Source: Alkalihalobacillus sp. LMS39
GTDB taxonomy: Bacteria > Bacillota > Bacilli > Bacillales > Bacillaceae_F
Assembly: GCF_022812285.1 (NCBI RefSeq)
Contig: NZ_CP093300.1
Coordinates: 1,984,001 to 2,048,000, forward strand
DNA length: 64,000 nucleotides
Direction of reading: 5' to 3'
In this document: positions 25,847 through 35,493 of the stretch, piece after piece
Layout: the number at the start of each line of letters is the position of its first letter
How positions within the stretch are numbered: the first letter of the stretch is position 1
The notes under the pieces: model-generated
What the model was told of the DNA's origin: nothing
The model's input: only the letters and a program-made list of their open reading frames with translations
The model's database searches: none
Program-made: the position numbers and the translations under genes

Positions 25847-27235
25847 TTGAAAGTTAAATGGATTAAAGATAACGAAGAAGATAACATTTATTTTCCGAGG
25901 AGCTTCTTGCAAACGATCCAGTCACAAGGAAAAAGAATGTTTTATTTTGGTTTATGGAAAAAAGAACTTACCGTCAATATTCTAACAGATTTATCAGAAG
26001 GGATGATCGGGCTTTCTCGTAATTTAAAAGAGGAAGTATTTATCCCAGATCTTGATTACGAGATATCGGTAGATGAAAAACAGGTAAATGTTGGACCGGT
26101 CATAGCTTATTTAGTCTCAAATCGGTTTATTCAAAAACTTGATGTCATTAAAGAACGAATCGAAAATGCGGTACCGGTGAAAGGGTTACTCATTTTAAGC
26201 ACAGTGTCTAGAATCAATGTTGAAGATGAAACGATGGAAGGTTATTATTTTCAACCTGGTTCAAAAAAGGAAGAATCACAATGGAAGGAAGGAAACTTTA
26301 AATACCCAGCCTCGATTTTTAAAAGAGTTCCTGTACCTTCTAACATCGATGAACATTTATATGAAAAGACAAATGGTCGTATTTTTAACTCAAACTTCTT
26401 TAATAAGTGGGAAATGTGGGAATGGTTACACCCTGACCCAGTAATCAGGAAGCATCTACCTACGACAAAAGAGGTAAATCGTATCGATGATCTGTATAAT
26501 ATGCTCGATATTTACCCAGCCATTTATTTAAAACCGAAAGAGGGATCAGGTGGAAAAGGGATTATTCAAGTAAAATATGATGGTCAGTTCTACCAAATTT
26601 CTTCAAAACAAGAGAAGCATGAGAAAGTCGAAAATTTAGAAGGACATCGCAAAATCAAAAAAATAATGAAAAAGAAAAGTAAATATATGATTCAGCAAGG
26701 TGTCCCTTTAACACATGATTCAAGAAATGTTGATTTTCGTCTTTACATGCAAAAAGATGAAACCCAACAATGGAAATGTTCCGGCTTCATTGCTAGGTTT
26801 GCTGTCCCAGGTAGCGTAACAACAAATATGAGATATCTTGACTATTTAATGGAAGGAAGCGAAGCCCTTCGCAAGCTTTTTCGACTAGACGAAAAGGAAA
26901 TTACCGAGTTAGAACAAAAAATAGAAACAATTTGTTTGCGAGCATGTCAGCTTCTTGATAAACAAGGCTGCTTTGGTGATATTGCTATTGACTTTATACT
27001 CGACCAAAATCAACATTTGTGGATTTTAGAAATGAACAAACGATATGGATACAAAAGCTTATCTTTAATTGGAAATAGCGAATTTCATAATAAAATCATT
27101 AGTAACCCATTTCTTTTCGCATATTCATTAGCGGGATTTAAAGCGGAAAATAAGGAAGCTAGTCATTCCGAGAAGGAAAAGGGTAAACGAGACAATATCG
27201 GGCTTAAAGAAAAAGTGTTGAAGTCAAATAAGTAG
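25847..27235 (+). CDS. YheC/YheD family ATP-grasp protein
   Basis: A 462-residue protein, longer than its neighbour because of an N-terminal beta-rich domain of about 120 residues. ATP-grasp segments: YLKPKEGSGGKGIIQV near residue 225, VDFRLYMQKD near 300 and LWILEMNKRYG near 390. A charged tail ends it. TTG start with GAGGAGGG 7 nt before. Probably spore-coat associated like YheD, although expression cannot be seen here. A terminator follows at 27252. Confidence 0.85.
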   Translation: MKVKWIKDNEEDNIYFPRSFLQTIQSQGKRMFYFGLWKKELTVNILTDLSEGMIGLSRNLKEEVFIPDLDYEISVDEKQVNVGPVIAYLVSNRFIQKLDVIKERIENAVPVKGLLILSTVSRINVEDETMEGYYFQPGSKKEESQWKEGNFKYPASIFKRVPVPSNIDEHLYEKTNGRIFNSNFFNKWEMWEWLHPDPVIRKHLPTTKEVNRIDDLYNMLDIYPAIYLKPKEGSGGKGIIQVKYDGQFYQISSKQEKHEKVENLEGHRKIKKIMKKKSKYMIQQGVPLTHDSRNVDFRLYMQKDETQQWKCSGFIARFAVPGSVTTNMRYLDYLMEGSEALRKLFRLDEKEITELEQKIETICLRACQLLDKQGCFGDIAIDFILDQNQHLWILEMNKRYGYKSLSLIGNSEFHNKIISNPFLFAYSLAGFKAENKEASHSEKEKGKRDNIGLKEKVLKSNK

Positions 27236-27251
27236 TTTTCGTGTTATATGT

Positions 27252-27291
27252 GGCTGGGGGTAAACGTTTAGTTGCGAACCCAGCCTTTTTT
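27252..27291 (+). terminator. terminator after the second YheD-like gene
   Basis: Stem GGCTGGG (27252-27258) with CCCAGCC (27279-27285), an inner TAAACGTTTA dyad and TTTTTT. It precedes repeat copy 4. Confidence 0.75.
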
Positions 27292-27301
27292 GGTACAACT
27301 C

Positions 27302-27486
27302 TAAAGGACATCTATTCCGCTATATTAAAGAAAATGCCTTTTTTCACATGCTATCGGACATCTGTTCCGTTAAACTAGAAAAAAGAGTGGCTCTTAAAGA
27401 TAGTTTACATGAAATAACGGAACGAATGTCCGTATGAAATCAAAAAAGGCATGATTTTCACGAAATAGCGGAATAGATGTCCGTAA
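27302..27486. repeat. four-site intergenic repeat, copy 4
   Basis: Sites begin at 27305, 27355, 27418 and 27469: spacings 50, 63 and 51 bp, so the first pair is one base closer and the middle one base wider. The first site has A for the initial C and the last has GAATAG for GAACAG. It lies after the yheD-like terminator. Confidence 0.88.
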
Positions 27487-27567
27487 CTTGAAGACGAAGG
27501 AGGATACGGTCTACTTACTGGATATTTATGTTAATATAAAGGGAGTAACAAGTCTTGGAGGGTGGTT

Positions 27568-28125
27568 ATGGAAAAATGGAGAACGATCACATCTGACTAT
27601 CTACATAAAAGTCCATTTGGGAATATTCGACGGGATTGCTGTGAGCTTCCGAACGGAATTGTCATTGAGGAATACTATGTAAATGAATATTCAGATTGGG
27701 TAAATGCGGTTGTCGTTACAAAGGAAAACGAATTGCTATTGGTCGAACAATATCGTCATGCTGGAGAAGATTTCTTCCTGGAAGTCCCAGCTGGAAAAAA
27801 GGAACAAGGTGAATCATTTGAAGAAGCGGTCGTTAGAGAAGTAAAGGAAGAAACAGGGTATATCTCTTTAGAAAAACCGATATTCCTTGGTGAATTTATG
27901 GTGAATCCAGCGACGCAAACGAACAAAATTAGAACGTACTTAATTGTCGATGCGTTCAAATCCTTTGAACAAGACTTAGATGACACAGAGGAGATAAAGA
28001 TATCATTGTATGATTTTCATCACTTTGGCAAGCAAATAACAACGGGGGAAATCAAGACACAGCTTTTTACTGTCAGTGCTTATTATTTGGCGAAAAATTA
28101 CATAGCAGAAAATAAAGATAGATAA
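27568..28125 (+). CDS. Nudix hydrolase, ADP-ribose pyrophosphatase type
   Basis: A 185-residue protein with a full Nudix box at about residues 85-107 (G in GKKEQG, then E, then REVKEETGY). The region before it (VEQYRHAGEDFFLEVPAG) is typical of the ADP-ribose pyrophosphatase branch. It would split ADP-ribose-like nucleoside diphosphate sugars. GGAGGGTGG lies 4-8 nt before the ATG. Close to the next gene (26 nt). Confidence 0.85.
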   Translation: MEKWRTITSDYLHKSPFGNIRRDCCELPNGIVIEEYYVNEYSDWVNAVVVTKENELLLVEQYRHAGEDFFLEVPAGKKEQGESFEEAVVREVKEETGYISLEKPIFLGEFMVNPATQTNKIRTYLIVDAFKSFEQDLDDTEEIKISLYDFHHFGKQITTGEIKTQLFTVSAYYLAKNYIAENKDR

Positions 28126-28151
28126 TTTCCAAAATAGAGAGGTGGGAAAGT

Positions 28152-28436
28152 ATGAATGTAACAATTGGATTAATCTCAATAGGATTGGGTTTAGCTCTTA
28201 TGGGTTATTTTATCGGGAAAGGCTTGCAGCATTTTAGCCGACCAGAAACGGCGAGCAAATACAATCTTTTAATTAAAGAAAGTGATGTACCGTATTACTT
28301 AAACTTATCAAAAGGCGAAGTGGAAGACTTACTACATAAATATCCGAATGTACCGAGAATCGAATTAAAAGGGACAACTTATTATCCGTACAACCAATTA
28401 ATGGAATGGTTGTCATCTAACGAGTTTGCCGATTAA
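28152..28436 (+). CDS. small membrane-anchored protein with helix-turn-helix-like tail
   Basis: A 94-residue protein. Residues 3-23 are a transmembrane helix; the rest is a soluble tail with a possible DNA-binding-like pattern (LSKGEVEDLLHKYPNVPRIE ... YPYNQLMEWL). GAGGTGGG lies before the ATG. Function unknown. It is probably co-transcribed with the Nudix gene 26 nt upstream. Confidence 0.7.
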   Translation: MNVTIGLISIGLGLALMGYFIGKGLQHFSRPETASKYNLLIKESDVPYYLNLSKGEVEDLLHKYPNVPRIELKGTTYYPYNQLMEWLSSNEFAD

Positions 28437-28500
28437 TAACAGGAGAGAAAATATATTCTTGCTTTTATACAATAAAAATTGTTTGTTGGAGGGATGATGG

Positions 28501-29382
28501 TTGAGAAATGAGCAAGACATGATGGACGTAATCTTATCGACCGCTAAAGAGGACGAACGTATTCGAGCTGTATATATGAATGGTTCGAGAACAAATCCGA
28601 ACGTAAAAAAAGATATATTTCAAGATTATGATATTGTTTTTGTCGTAACGGAAACGATGTCGTTTATAAAAGATAAAACGTGGATCGACCGTTTTGGTGA
28701 ATTGATTATGATGCAGGAACCTGACAAAAATGATTTCGGGGTTGTACAAGACATCGATTTTCATAAATCATACGGATTTTTAATGCTTTTTACAGATGGG
28801 AATCGGATTGACCTTCGCCTCGAAACAATAGAAGTGATGGCAGAAAAGTACAAGAAAGAAAAATTGACTTTGCCGCTATTGGATAAAGATCATCTATTAC
28901 CGGCGATTAGTCCGCCTACCGATATCGACTATTATGTGAAGCCACCTACAAAAGAGGAGTTTGATAGTTACACGAATAATTTCTGGTGGTGCTTACAAAA
29001 TGTTGCAAAAGGAATGTGGCGTGATGAACTCCCGTATGCCAAACTCATGTTTGAATATACGACAAGAGATGCGTTAGATAAAATAATCGCTTGGTGGATT
29101 GGGATACAATATGAGTTTCAAGTTTCAATAGGAAGTCTAGGAAAGTATGTGAAAAACTATCTTCCAAAGGAATATTGGAACATGTATAAAGGCACGTATT
29201 CGAATGCAGAATATGATAATATGTGGGAATCTATTTTTGTTACGTGTGGGTTATTTAGAACATTGGCTCAAGATGTCGCAGCACATTTTAATTTCACGTA
29301 CCCTATTGAAGATGACAATAATATGATGAGGTATGTTAAACATGTGAGAGATTTGCCTTCTGATGAAAAAGAAATATACTAA
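28501..29382 (+). CDS. aminoglycoside 6-adenylyltransferase-like protein, ANT(6)/AadK family
   Basis: A 293-residue nucleotidyltransferase. The catalytic pattern NGSRTNPN near residue 27 with acidic DIFQDYDIVFVV (DxD) and NRIDLRLE are those of ANT(6)/AadK, which adenylates streptomycin at the 6 position. Many chromosomal Bacillus homologues exist and activity cannot be assumed. TTG start with GGAGGGATG upstream. No mobile element flanks it, so it looks like a resident gene. Confidence 0.85.
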   Translation: MRNEQDMMDVILSTAKEDERIRAVYMNGSRTNPNVKKDIFQDYDIVFVVTETMSFIKDKTWIDRFGELIMMQEPDKNDFGVVQDIDFHKSYGFLMLFTDGNRIDLRLETIEVMAEKYKKEKLTLPLLDKDHLLPAISPPTDIDYYVKPPTKEEFDSYTNNFWWCLQNVAKGMWRDELPYAKLMFEYTTRDALDKIIAWWIGIQYEFQVSIGSLGKYVKNYLPKEYWNMYKGTYSNAEYDNMWESIFVTCGLFRTLAQDVAAHFNFTYPIEDDNNMMRYVKHVRDLPSDEKEIY

Positions 29383-29418
29383 CTAGAGTGATTTTCAAAA
29401 AGAATGGAGGGAAAAAGG

Positions 29419-29790
29419 ATGGAAGTGTTTGCAGAATTTCTAGCGGGGATTCAAAACGAAGAACATCGAAAACGAACGGATGAAGTGTTGACGTGGGTGT
29501 CTACGAAATTCCCGCAGTTAAAACCAAAAATAGCGTGGAACCAGCCGATGTTTACCGACCACGACACGTTTATAATCGGTTTTAGTGTAGCGAAACAACA
29601 TATGGCTGTTGCTCCAGAAAGGGTGGCGATTGAACGCTTTACCGAAAAAATTAAGGAAGCCGGATATGACCACACGAAAGAGATCATTCGAATCAAATGG
29701 AAGGATAAGGTTGATTACTCTTTGCTTGAGGAAATCATTGAATTTAATATTTTCGATAAGGCTGATTGTACGACTTTTTGGCGGAAATAA
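29419..29790 (+). CDS. fra: Fra (YdhG) iron chaperone, DUF1801 family
   Basis: A 123-residue protein closely resembling B. subtilis Fra/YdhG throughout, including [18 protein letters not shown] and the C-terminal [10 protein letters not shown]. Fra is a frataxin-like iron donor for iron-sulfur and haem assembly. GGAGGGAAAAAGG lies before the ATG at 29419; the ATG at 29404 was rejected. A terminator follows at 29816. Confidence 0.85.
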   Translation: MEVFAEFLAGIQNEEHRKRTDEVLTWVSTKFPQLKPKIAWNQPMFTDHDTFIIGFSVAKQHMAVAPERVAIERFTEKIKEAGYDHTKEIIRIKWKDKVDYSLLEEIIEFNIFDKADCTTFWRK

Positions 29791-29815
29791 ATCATCTAAA
29801 ATTGCTTTTTTATCT

Positions 29816-29853
29816 CGTGTTAAACTTGGAATGGAGTTTAGCACGTTTTTTTT
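29816..29853 (+). terminator. terminator after fra
   Basis: An 11-bp stem (29816-29826 with 29835-29845, one G-T pair), an 8-nt loop and eight T. The remaining 170 bp to the next gene is an AT-rich promoter region. Confidence 0.87.
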
Positions 29854-30025
29854 GTCATATTAACAGGGGGATGCAGGTATACAATTCAATTCTGTCTACC
29901 ATGTTAAAATAGGCACTTGAACTTCTATTTCTAATATACTAAAATTACTAGATTATAACATTTTTTTACAACTTTATAAATTCTCCTATTTCCGTAATAT
30001 TTGAAATTGAAAGAAGGGATAAAGC

Positions 30026-30988
30026 TTGAACAAAGTGATAGAGGTTCATGAACTGACACGTGATTATATCGTTAAAAAGAAAGGGAAGAAAGAAGTTAAG
30101 CAAGCGTTAAAAGGTGTTTCTTTCCATGTTAATGAAGGTGAAATCTTTGGGCTGTTAGGTCCAAACGGTGCTGGGAAAACAACAACGATTAAAGTCCTTA
30201 CCTCGTTATTAACCCCAACATCTGGGACAGTCACGATTTTAGACCATGATGTAAGGAAGGACGGGGATGAAATTCGAAAACATATTAATTTTATGTTTGG
30301 AGGAGATAAAGGGATCTATGGCCGTCTAACAGCGTGGGAGTATTTAAAATACTTTGCATGTTTATATAAAGTGTCTAGAAAAGAACAAAATGAACGAATT
30401 GCAAATTTATTGGAGCTTGTGGAGTTAACGCATAAAAAGGATGATAAATTATATACCTTTTCTAAAGGGATGACACAACGGATACATATTGCCCGCTCTC
30501 TTATTAATAATCCTAAACTACTATTTTTAGATGAACCAACGATTGGATTGGACCCAGTTGTTGCTGAAAGTATGAGAGAATTAATATTAGGCTTATCCAA
30601 AAAGCAGATTTCGATTATTTTAACAACGCATTATATGAAAGAAGCTGATGAGCTTTGCGATCGAATTGGGATTATTAATGAAGGAGAAATCAAAAAGATA
30701 GGTAGTCCAAAACAATTGAAAGAATGCTTTTCACACTTGCGCATTTTTGAGACATCTTTGAAGCTCTCCGATAAAAACTCCCTAAATGACCATTCTGTTT
30801 TTACTAATATCAAACAAAAACATATTCAAGACAATGTGTATATTCTTCGGTTTGAAGTGCACTCACTTGTTTCATTTGAGCAAGTGCAACAACTGCTATC
30901 AGATATAGGTGAGGTTCTCACATTAGATCAAAAGGAAATCACTCTCGAAGATGCGTATATTCATATTATAAAAGGTGAGGAATCATGA
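30026..30988 (+). CDS. ABC transporter ATP-binding protein
   Basis: A 320-residue ATPase: Walker A GPNGAGKTTT near residue 47, signature FSKGMTQRI near 150, Walker B LLFLDEPTIGLDP near 170 and H-loop LTTHYM. The last 80 residues form an extra C-terminal domain as in exporter ATPases such as DrrA. TTG start after AGAAGGGA. It overlaps the first permease by 4 nt (ATGA). With two permeases it forms an ABC-2 exporter; the substrate is unknown. Confidence 0.92.
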   Translation: MNKVIEVHELTRDYIVKKKGKKEVKQALKGVSFHVNEGEIFGLLGPNGAGKTTTIKVLTSLLTPTSGTVTILDHDVRKDGDEIRKHINFMFGGDKGIYGRLTAWEYLKYFACLYKVSRKEQNERIANLLELVELTHKKDDKLYTFSKGMTQRIHIARSLINNPKLLFLDEPTIGLDPVVAESMRELILGLSKKQISIILTTHYMKEADELCDRIGIINEGEIKKIGSPKQLKECFSHLRIFETSLKLSDKNSLNDHSVFTNIKQKHIQDNVYILRFEVHSLVSFEQVQQLLSDIGEVLTLDQKEITLEDAYIHIIKGEES

Positions 30989-31749
30989 ATTTTCTTCGTT
31001 TAGTATTGGCTGAATGTTTGTATTTTACAAACTTAAAAAACCGGATGTATCAATTTCTATTATTCTTTCAACCTCTTATTTATTTGTTCATTGTCAACTA
31101 TATGCTTCTTATGCGTGGTGGAGGAAATGAGGAACGATTTGTCTTTGCTGTTGCGATTATGAGTATGTGGGGGTATGTCCTTTATTCATCTGGTTCCGCT
31201 CTTGTTAGTTTAAAATGGTCCGGAACATTGGAGATGGTGTTGAATACGAGTTCTTCCATTTTTTCAATTATCTTAAGTAAGGCGATTAACAATGCAATTA
31301 TTGGTGCAATTTCTTTAGTCATCACATTTATCTATGCCAAATTTATCTTTGGTTTCACCCTTTCACTCTCGAATATATATGGCTTAGTTCTTACACTCTT
31401 TCTCTTACTCGTGTCATTAATGAGTATGGGGATGGTGTTGGCCATTATATATAGCCTTGTTGACAATGTGTATGCTTATCAAAATATCATCGTATATCCG
31501 ATTATGATTGTTAGTGGGATTTTTTATCCTGTTGAGTTGTTACCGTTGCTTGTTCAGTGGATTTCTTATATGATACCGATGAGCTGGGCTATTCAGGCGT
31601 TGTATTATTCAATTGACTATCATCAAATTCACTGGCTATATAGTAGTCTTTGTTTATTCGTTTCCCTATTGTACCTGTTTGTTTCATATCGATTATTAGT
31701 AAGAATGACGAACAAAATTAAAGAAACAAGTACATTGGGGGTATTTTAA
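30985..31749 (+). CDS. ABC-2 type permease, first of a pair
   Basis: A 254-residue protein with six predicted transmembrane helices and the ABC-2 C-terminal pattern (SGIFYPVELLPLLVQWISYMIP-like segment at about 176-198, cited by position). Start overlaps the ATPase stop by 4 nt and the next permease begins 3 nt after its stop. It probably dimerises with the next permease in the export channel. Confidence 0.85.
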   Translation: MNFLRLVLAECLYFTNLKNRMYQFLLFFQPLIYLFIVNYMLLMRGGGNEERFVFAVAIMSMWGYVLYSSGSALVSLKWSGTLEMVLNTSSSIFSIILSKAINNAIIGAISLVITFIYAKFIFGFTLSLSNIYGLVLTLFLLLVSLMSMGMVLAIIYSLVDNVYAYQNIIVYPIMIVSGIFYPVELLPLLVQWISYMIPMSWAIQALYYSIDYHQIHWLYSSLCLFVSLLYLFVSYRLLVRMTNKIKETSTLGVF

Positions 31750-31752
31750 ACG

Positions 31753-32526
31753 ATGAAAAATAGTTTTACTTTTATAACGTATAGGGCTGTGTATTCATTG
31801 CAAGATATGAAAACGTATTTATTGTTTCGAGCGATTGATCCGCTAATGCTTTATTTGTTTTTTGCTTTATTTGGAGCAGCGATTCTCGGAAGTGATTATA
31901 TTGAGTTTATTATTATTGGTAATATTGTGTTCATTAGCTCACGTACATTTCTCCTTAATTTAATTGCAATGTTTAAATATGAACGCCAAACGGGGACGCT
32001 TGGGCTAAACATAGCTTCGCCAACTTCTACGTTACAGCTTTTATGCCGCAGATTAATGATTCCCTTTATTGATTCGCTTTTTGTTATTGCTGTAAGTTGT
32101 GTATATGCTTATTTTCTATTTGGTATTCGAATGGAGCTTTCACTAATTCCTTATCTTTGTATCGTATTACTTGTCCTCTTGTTTTCATCAGGGTCACTCG
32201 CATTATTAGTTGCAAGCATTAGTTTGGCTTTCAAAGATGTAAATTTATTATTGAATTCAATAATTGGTGCTATGCAAATCTTTTGTGGTGTGTATTTTTC
32301 GATTACATTATTTCCGCATTATGTCGAGGTTGTATGCTCTTGGTTGCCGATGACAAATTCAATTATCGCGATACGAGACATGGTTAATGGTGAAGTGGTA
32401 TTTCCTTATCCTTTAGTATTGAAAGAATTCTTAATAGGAGTCGTGATACTTGTTATGGCTAGTGTTAGTATTAAAATAATGGAAACGATCGCGAAGAAAA
32501 CGGGAGCTTTACTTGAGATAGAATAA
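31753..32526 (+). CDS. ABC-2 type permease, second of a pair
   Basis: A 257-residue protein with six membrane helices, distinct from its neighbour. A conserved ABC-2 region FCGVYFSITLFPHYVEVV lies near residue 180. Third gene of the ATPase-permease-permease exporter. The following MFS gene starts 31 nt later and may be in the same transcript. Confidence 0.85.
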   Translation: MKNSFTFITYRAVYSLQDMKTYLLFRAIDPLMLYLFFALFGAAILGSDYIEFIIIGNIVFISSRTFLLNLIAMFKYERQTGTLGLNIASPTSTLQLLCRRLMIPFIDSLFVIAVSCVYAYFLFGIRMELSLIPYLCIVLLVLLFSSGSLALLVASISLAFKDVNLLLNSIIGAMQIFCGVYFSITLFPHYVEVVCSWLPMTNSIIAIRDMVNGEVVFPYPLVLKEFLIGVVILVMASVSIKIMETIAKKTGALLEIE

Positions 32527-32557
32527 TGATTGAATGGAAGGGAAGGGAGATAAACGA

Positions 32558-33868
32558 GTGGATGATGGAGCTGAAAGCATAAGCGTAGAGAAGGAAAATC
32601 CGGTCTGGGTACAAAAGTATATTGATTCGCCCGAACAACAAAAGAAATTATACAAACGGACATTATTCATTGTTGTTCTTTCACAAATTTTTGGTGGAGC
32701 AGGTCTTGCTGCGGGTATTACTGTTGGTGCTCTTCTTGCCCAAGATATGTTAGGGACCGATAGTGTGGCTGGTCTTCCGATGGCTTTGTTTACTTTAGGA
32801 TCAGCAGGGGCTGCGTTTTTAGTCGGACGACTTTCACAATCGTATGGGAGACGGCCGGGGCTTGCAACTGGGTTTTTAGCTGGTGGAATCGGGGCACTTG
32901 GCGTTATTATAGCCGCAGTAACAAGCAATATCTTTCTTCTGTTTGCGTGCTTATTCATTTATGGAGCGGGAACGGCCACGAATTTGCAAGCTCGCTATGC
33001 AGGGACTGATTTAGCAACGTCTACACAACGAGCAACTGCTGTTAGTATTGCCTTAGTATCAACAACGTTTGGGGCTGTAGCAGGGCCTAATCTAGTTAGG
33101 GTTATGGGCAATGTCGCTGATTCTATCGGTGTTCCGACATTGGCTGGACCATTTATATTAGCAGCGGCAGCATATATACTAGCCGGGTTAGTCATTTTAT
33201 TTTTTCTCCGTCCAGACCCTTTTCTTGTCGCTAAAGCGATAGCTGCTGCTGAGAAGACGAAAGCTACGATAAGCGCAGAACCGAATTCTCGGGAAGAGAT
33301 AGAGAAAAAGCGGAAGGTTAAAGCTGGCATAACAATTATGGTCGTTGCCCAGTTCGTGATGATTGCCATTATGACGATGACACCTGTTCATATGGGGCAT
33401 TATGGACATGGATTACAAGATGTTGGACTTGTAATTGGTTTTCATATTGGTGCGATGTTTTTACCTTCATTAGTTACTGGTGTTCTCGTAGATAAAGTCG
33501 GAAGAACGGTTATGGCCATAGCTTCAGCCGTGACATTATGTCTAGCCGGAATGTTAACGGCTTTTGGTCCAGCTGAGTCAATGTTTATGCTTCATACAGC
33601 TCTTATTTTGTTAGGGATTGGTTGGAACTTTGGACTGATTAGTGGAACGGCACTTATTGTAGATGCAACAAGCACGGAAACACGTGCGAAAACACAAGGA
33701 ACATCAGATGTGTTAGTTGCGTTATCAGGAGCAGCCGGTGGAGCGATTTCTGGAATTGTTGTCTCGTATACTAGTTTTTCAACATTATCGATATGGGGAG
33801 CTGTTTTCTCGTTGATTATCATTCCGGTTGTGTTTTGGAGTAAACGCGGAAGGGAGAAAAATGAATAG
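32558..33868 (+). CDS. MFS transporter (12-helix)
   Basis: From GTG 32558 (RBS GGGAGA 7 nt before) the product has 436 residues with 12 predicted helices in two halves and a charged central loop (about 225-260). The first-half loop has the MFS motif-A pattern GRLSQSYGRRPG near residue 92. The second half repeats it as DKVGRT. It resembles B. subtilis YfkF-like exporters in style. Substrate unknown. Overlaps the next gene by 8 nt. Confidence 0.85.
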   Translation: MDDGAESISVEKENPVWVQKYIDSPEQQKKLYKRTLFIVVLSQIFGGAGLAAGITVGALLAQDMLGTDSVAGLPMALFTLGSAGAAFLVGRLSQSYGRRPGLATGFLAGGIGALGVIIAAVTSNIFLLFACLFIYGAGTATNLQARYAGTDLATSTQRATAVSIALVSTTFGAVAGPNLVRVMGNVADSIGVPTLAGPFILAAAAYILAGLVILFFLRPDPFLVAKAIAAAEKTKATISAEPNSREEIEKKRKVKAGITIMVVAQFVMIAIMTMTPVHMGHYGHGLQDVGLVIGFHIGAMFLPSLVTGVLVDKVGRTVMAIASAVTLCLAGMLTAFGPAESMFMLHTALILLGIGWNFGLISGTALIVDATSTETRAKTQGTSDVLVALSGAAGGAISGIVVSYTSFSTLSIWGAVFSLIIIPVVFWSKRGREKNE

Positions 33869-34322
33869 ATTACTTGGCTTGCTCATTTATTTTCTTTTTA
33901 GCTTGTTGATGTTAGCTAGTTGTGGTGTTGCTGACGGTGGAAAAGTAATGGCAAAAGATGTCCTTCAACAACATGGTGAGGCAGATATTTTTCAATATAA
34001 TGGCTTTATCTACAGCAATATGACCGAAGTCGATTGGTTTCAAGAGGAAAAAGAAAACTATTTAAAACAGGAGGAAATTGGAGCGATACAAAGTCAATCA
34101 ACAGATGCTAAGGCTATTCATGACTTTACAGCTACAAAATTGCCTGTTGGAACAACAATATATAGAGCAAGTAAAAATGAGAAGGATACAGGGATTTTGA
34201 TTGTGGAATATGAAGGGGAACTTTGTTTTATATGGAGTTATTTGAAGGGTAGAGTCTACATTTTAGCAGGAGCAGAAGGGCGTTTCTATTTGGAAATAGA
34301 ACGCTCTTTTTTGAGTCACTAG
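33861..34322 (+). pseudogene. lipoprotein paralogue with probable frameshift
   Basis: Starts at ATG 33861 inside the MFS end. A 153-residue frame with signal and lipobox LMLASC. It aligns with the lipoprotein at 5290 (KLPVGTTIY, VEYEGE). After EGEL the frame departs from its relatives. Adding one base near 34221 would give EGETLFYMELFEG and a stop at 34252, matching the fragment near 36326. The present frame instead runs through the terminator hairpin at 34267-34314. This looks like a 1-nt deletion. Whether it abolishes function is unknown. Confidence 0.62.
34267..34316 (+). terminator. terminator within the frameshifted lipoprotein tail
   Basis: A stem of about 12 bp around GGGCGTTTCTATTT and AAATAGAACGCTC with a TTTTTT tail. 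Sensible only if the gene originally ended at 34252, before the hairpin. Confidence 0.75.
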
Positions 34323-34506
34323 CAAAATTCAAAATAAAGAAGAAAAAATTTCGTATTTTGCGACTTTTCATAATAAATTACGTCTTAAGGGAACTGAATT
34401 TTTTTGGGGGGATGAAGTTGCACGATTGTCTCATTTAATAGAAAGCTATCGGAAAGGAACAGTTGATGAGTTGTACCAAAAATCGGAAATATATAATGGA
34501 AATTAA
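34321..34506 (+). pseudogene. coding remnant of about 60 codons
   Basis: An open frame without a start codon reads protein-like residues (for example HNKLRLKGTEFFWGDE and RLSHLIESYRKGT) up to a stop at 34506. Upstream it hits a stop inside the terminator. It appears to be the 3' end of a lost gene, perhaps DUF4275-like, but I cannot name it with confidence. Confidence 0.4.
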
Positions 34507-34529
34507 ATTCCATATAGAGGTGGAATGAT

Positions 34530-35492
34530 ATGCCTAAAATTGACAATATGTTAGCAATTCTATGGACGCTTCGTTCAGGTGAAAAAATTACTGCAAAACA
34601 AATTTCAGAAAAGTTAGAGATGAATATTAGGACTGTGTATCGTTATATTGATACACTTTCAACAAGTGGCGTACCTATAGTTTCAGAACCAGGACATAAC
34701 GGCGGATACACTTTATTGAACAATTTTATTGAAGCCCCTCTATTTTTTGATATTGAAGAGCAAACTTCACTATATCATGCTGCTGTTTTTGCAGAAGAAG
34801 CCGGATATTATGGAGGTGAAGCATTAAATAGGGCCATTTCAAAACTAAGTAAATACTCAAATCATGAGCAGGAAACAAAGGTAAACCAACATGTAACTAG
34901 TCTTGAAGTAATAAGTCGAGTAAGTTCACTCTCTATCGAACCTTTTTTGAAGGAGTTGGAGCAGGCTGTAGCTGACGGGTACTCAGTAAAAATTCTTTAC
35001 CATAAAAGTGGGGAAAAGCAAGTAAATTATAGATTGGTCGATCCGTACAGAATTATCTATTGGAATAATAAGTGGTATGTGATTGGATTTTGTCATCTTA
35101 GGAATGATATCCGTAGTTTTAGAGTAGAGCGAATTGAAAGTCTTATGCTAACCGAAAATAAGTTTAACCTGCCAGAAAATTTTTCAGCACGTGACTTTTT
35201 TATGAAAAGCCTCCTTCCAACTATAGAAAATAAGGATGGGATTATTTCTTTAGTTATTAAAGGAAATACAAGCGCGTTAGATGATATTTGCCAACATTGG
35301 TTTTTAGGACAATATTTACAAGAACGAACTTTAAATCAAGCAGTTTTTCTTCTTGAAGAAGATATGATACATACATATGTACCTTATTTACTTTTACCGT
35401 ACAATAAATCTATTAAAGTTATTGAGCCAATAAGTCTTAAGAAAAGACTTGTTGAAGTTCTGTCGGAACTAATAAAATTTCATCAAGTATGA
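34530..35492 (+). CDS. YafY-type regulator (HTH and WYL domain)
   Basis: A 320-residue protein: winged helix at about residues 10-65 (KQISEKLEMNIRTVYRYIDTL), linker, then a WYL domain (about 140-215; FRVERIESL) thought to sense small ligands or nucleic acids. GAGGTGG lies before the ATG. A DJ-1/PfpI gene follows 74 nt later and may be its target; regulator and target are often adjacent in this family. Confidence 0.85.
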   Translation: MPKIDNMLAILWTLRSGEKITAKQISEKLEMNIRTVYRYIDTLSTSGVPIVSEPGHNGGYTLLNNFIEAPLFFDIEEQTSLYHAAVFAEEAGYYGGEALNRAISKLSKYSNHEQETKVNQHVTSLEVISRVSSLSIEPFLKELEQAVADGYSVKILYHKSGEKQVNYRLVDPYRIIYWNNKWYVIGFCHLRNDIRSFRVERIESLMLTENKFNLPENFSARDFFMKSLLPTIENKDGIISLVIKGNTSALDDICQHWFLGQYLQERTLNQAVFLLEEDMIHTYVPYLLLPYNKSIKVIEPISLKKRLVEVLSELIKFHQV

Positions 35493-35493
35493 T

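Noticed and set aside
27488-27682. Frame overlapping the Nudix start
   Set aside because: A shifted shadow of the Nudix gene that starts in repeat copy 4.
28501-29382. ANT(6)-like gene as recently acquired resistance
   Set aside because: No transposase, integrase or unusual flanks, and similar chromosomal genes are common in Bacillus.
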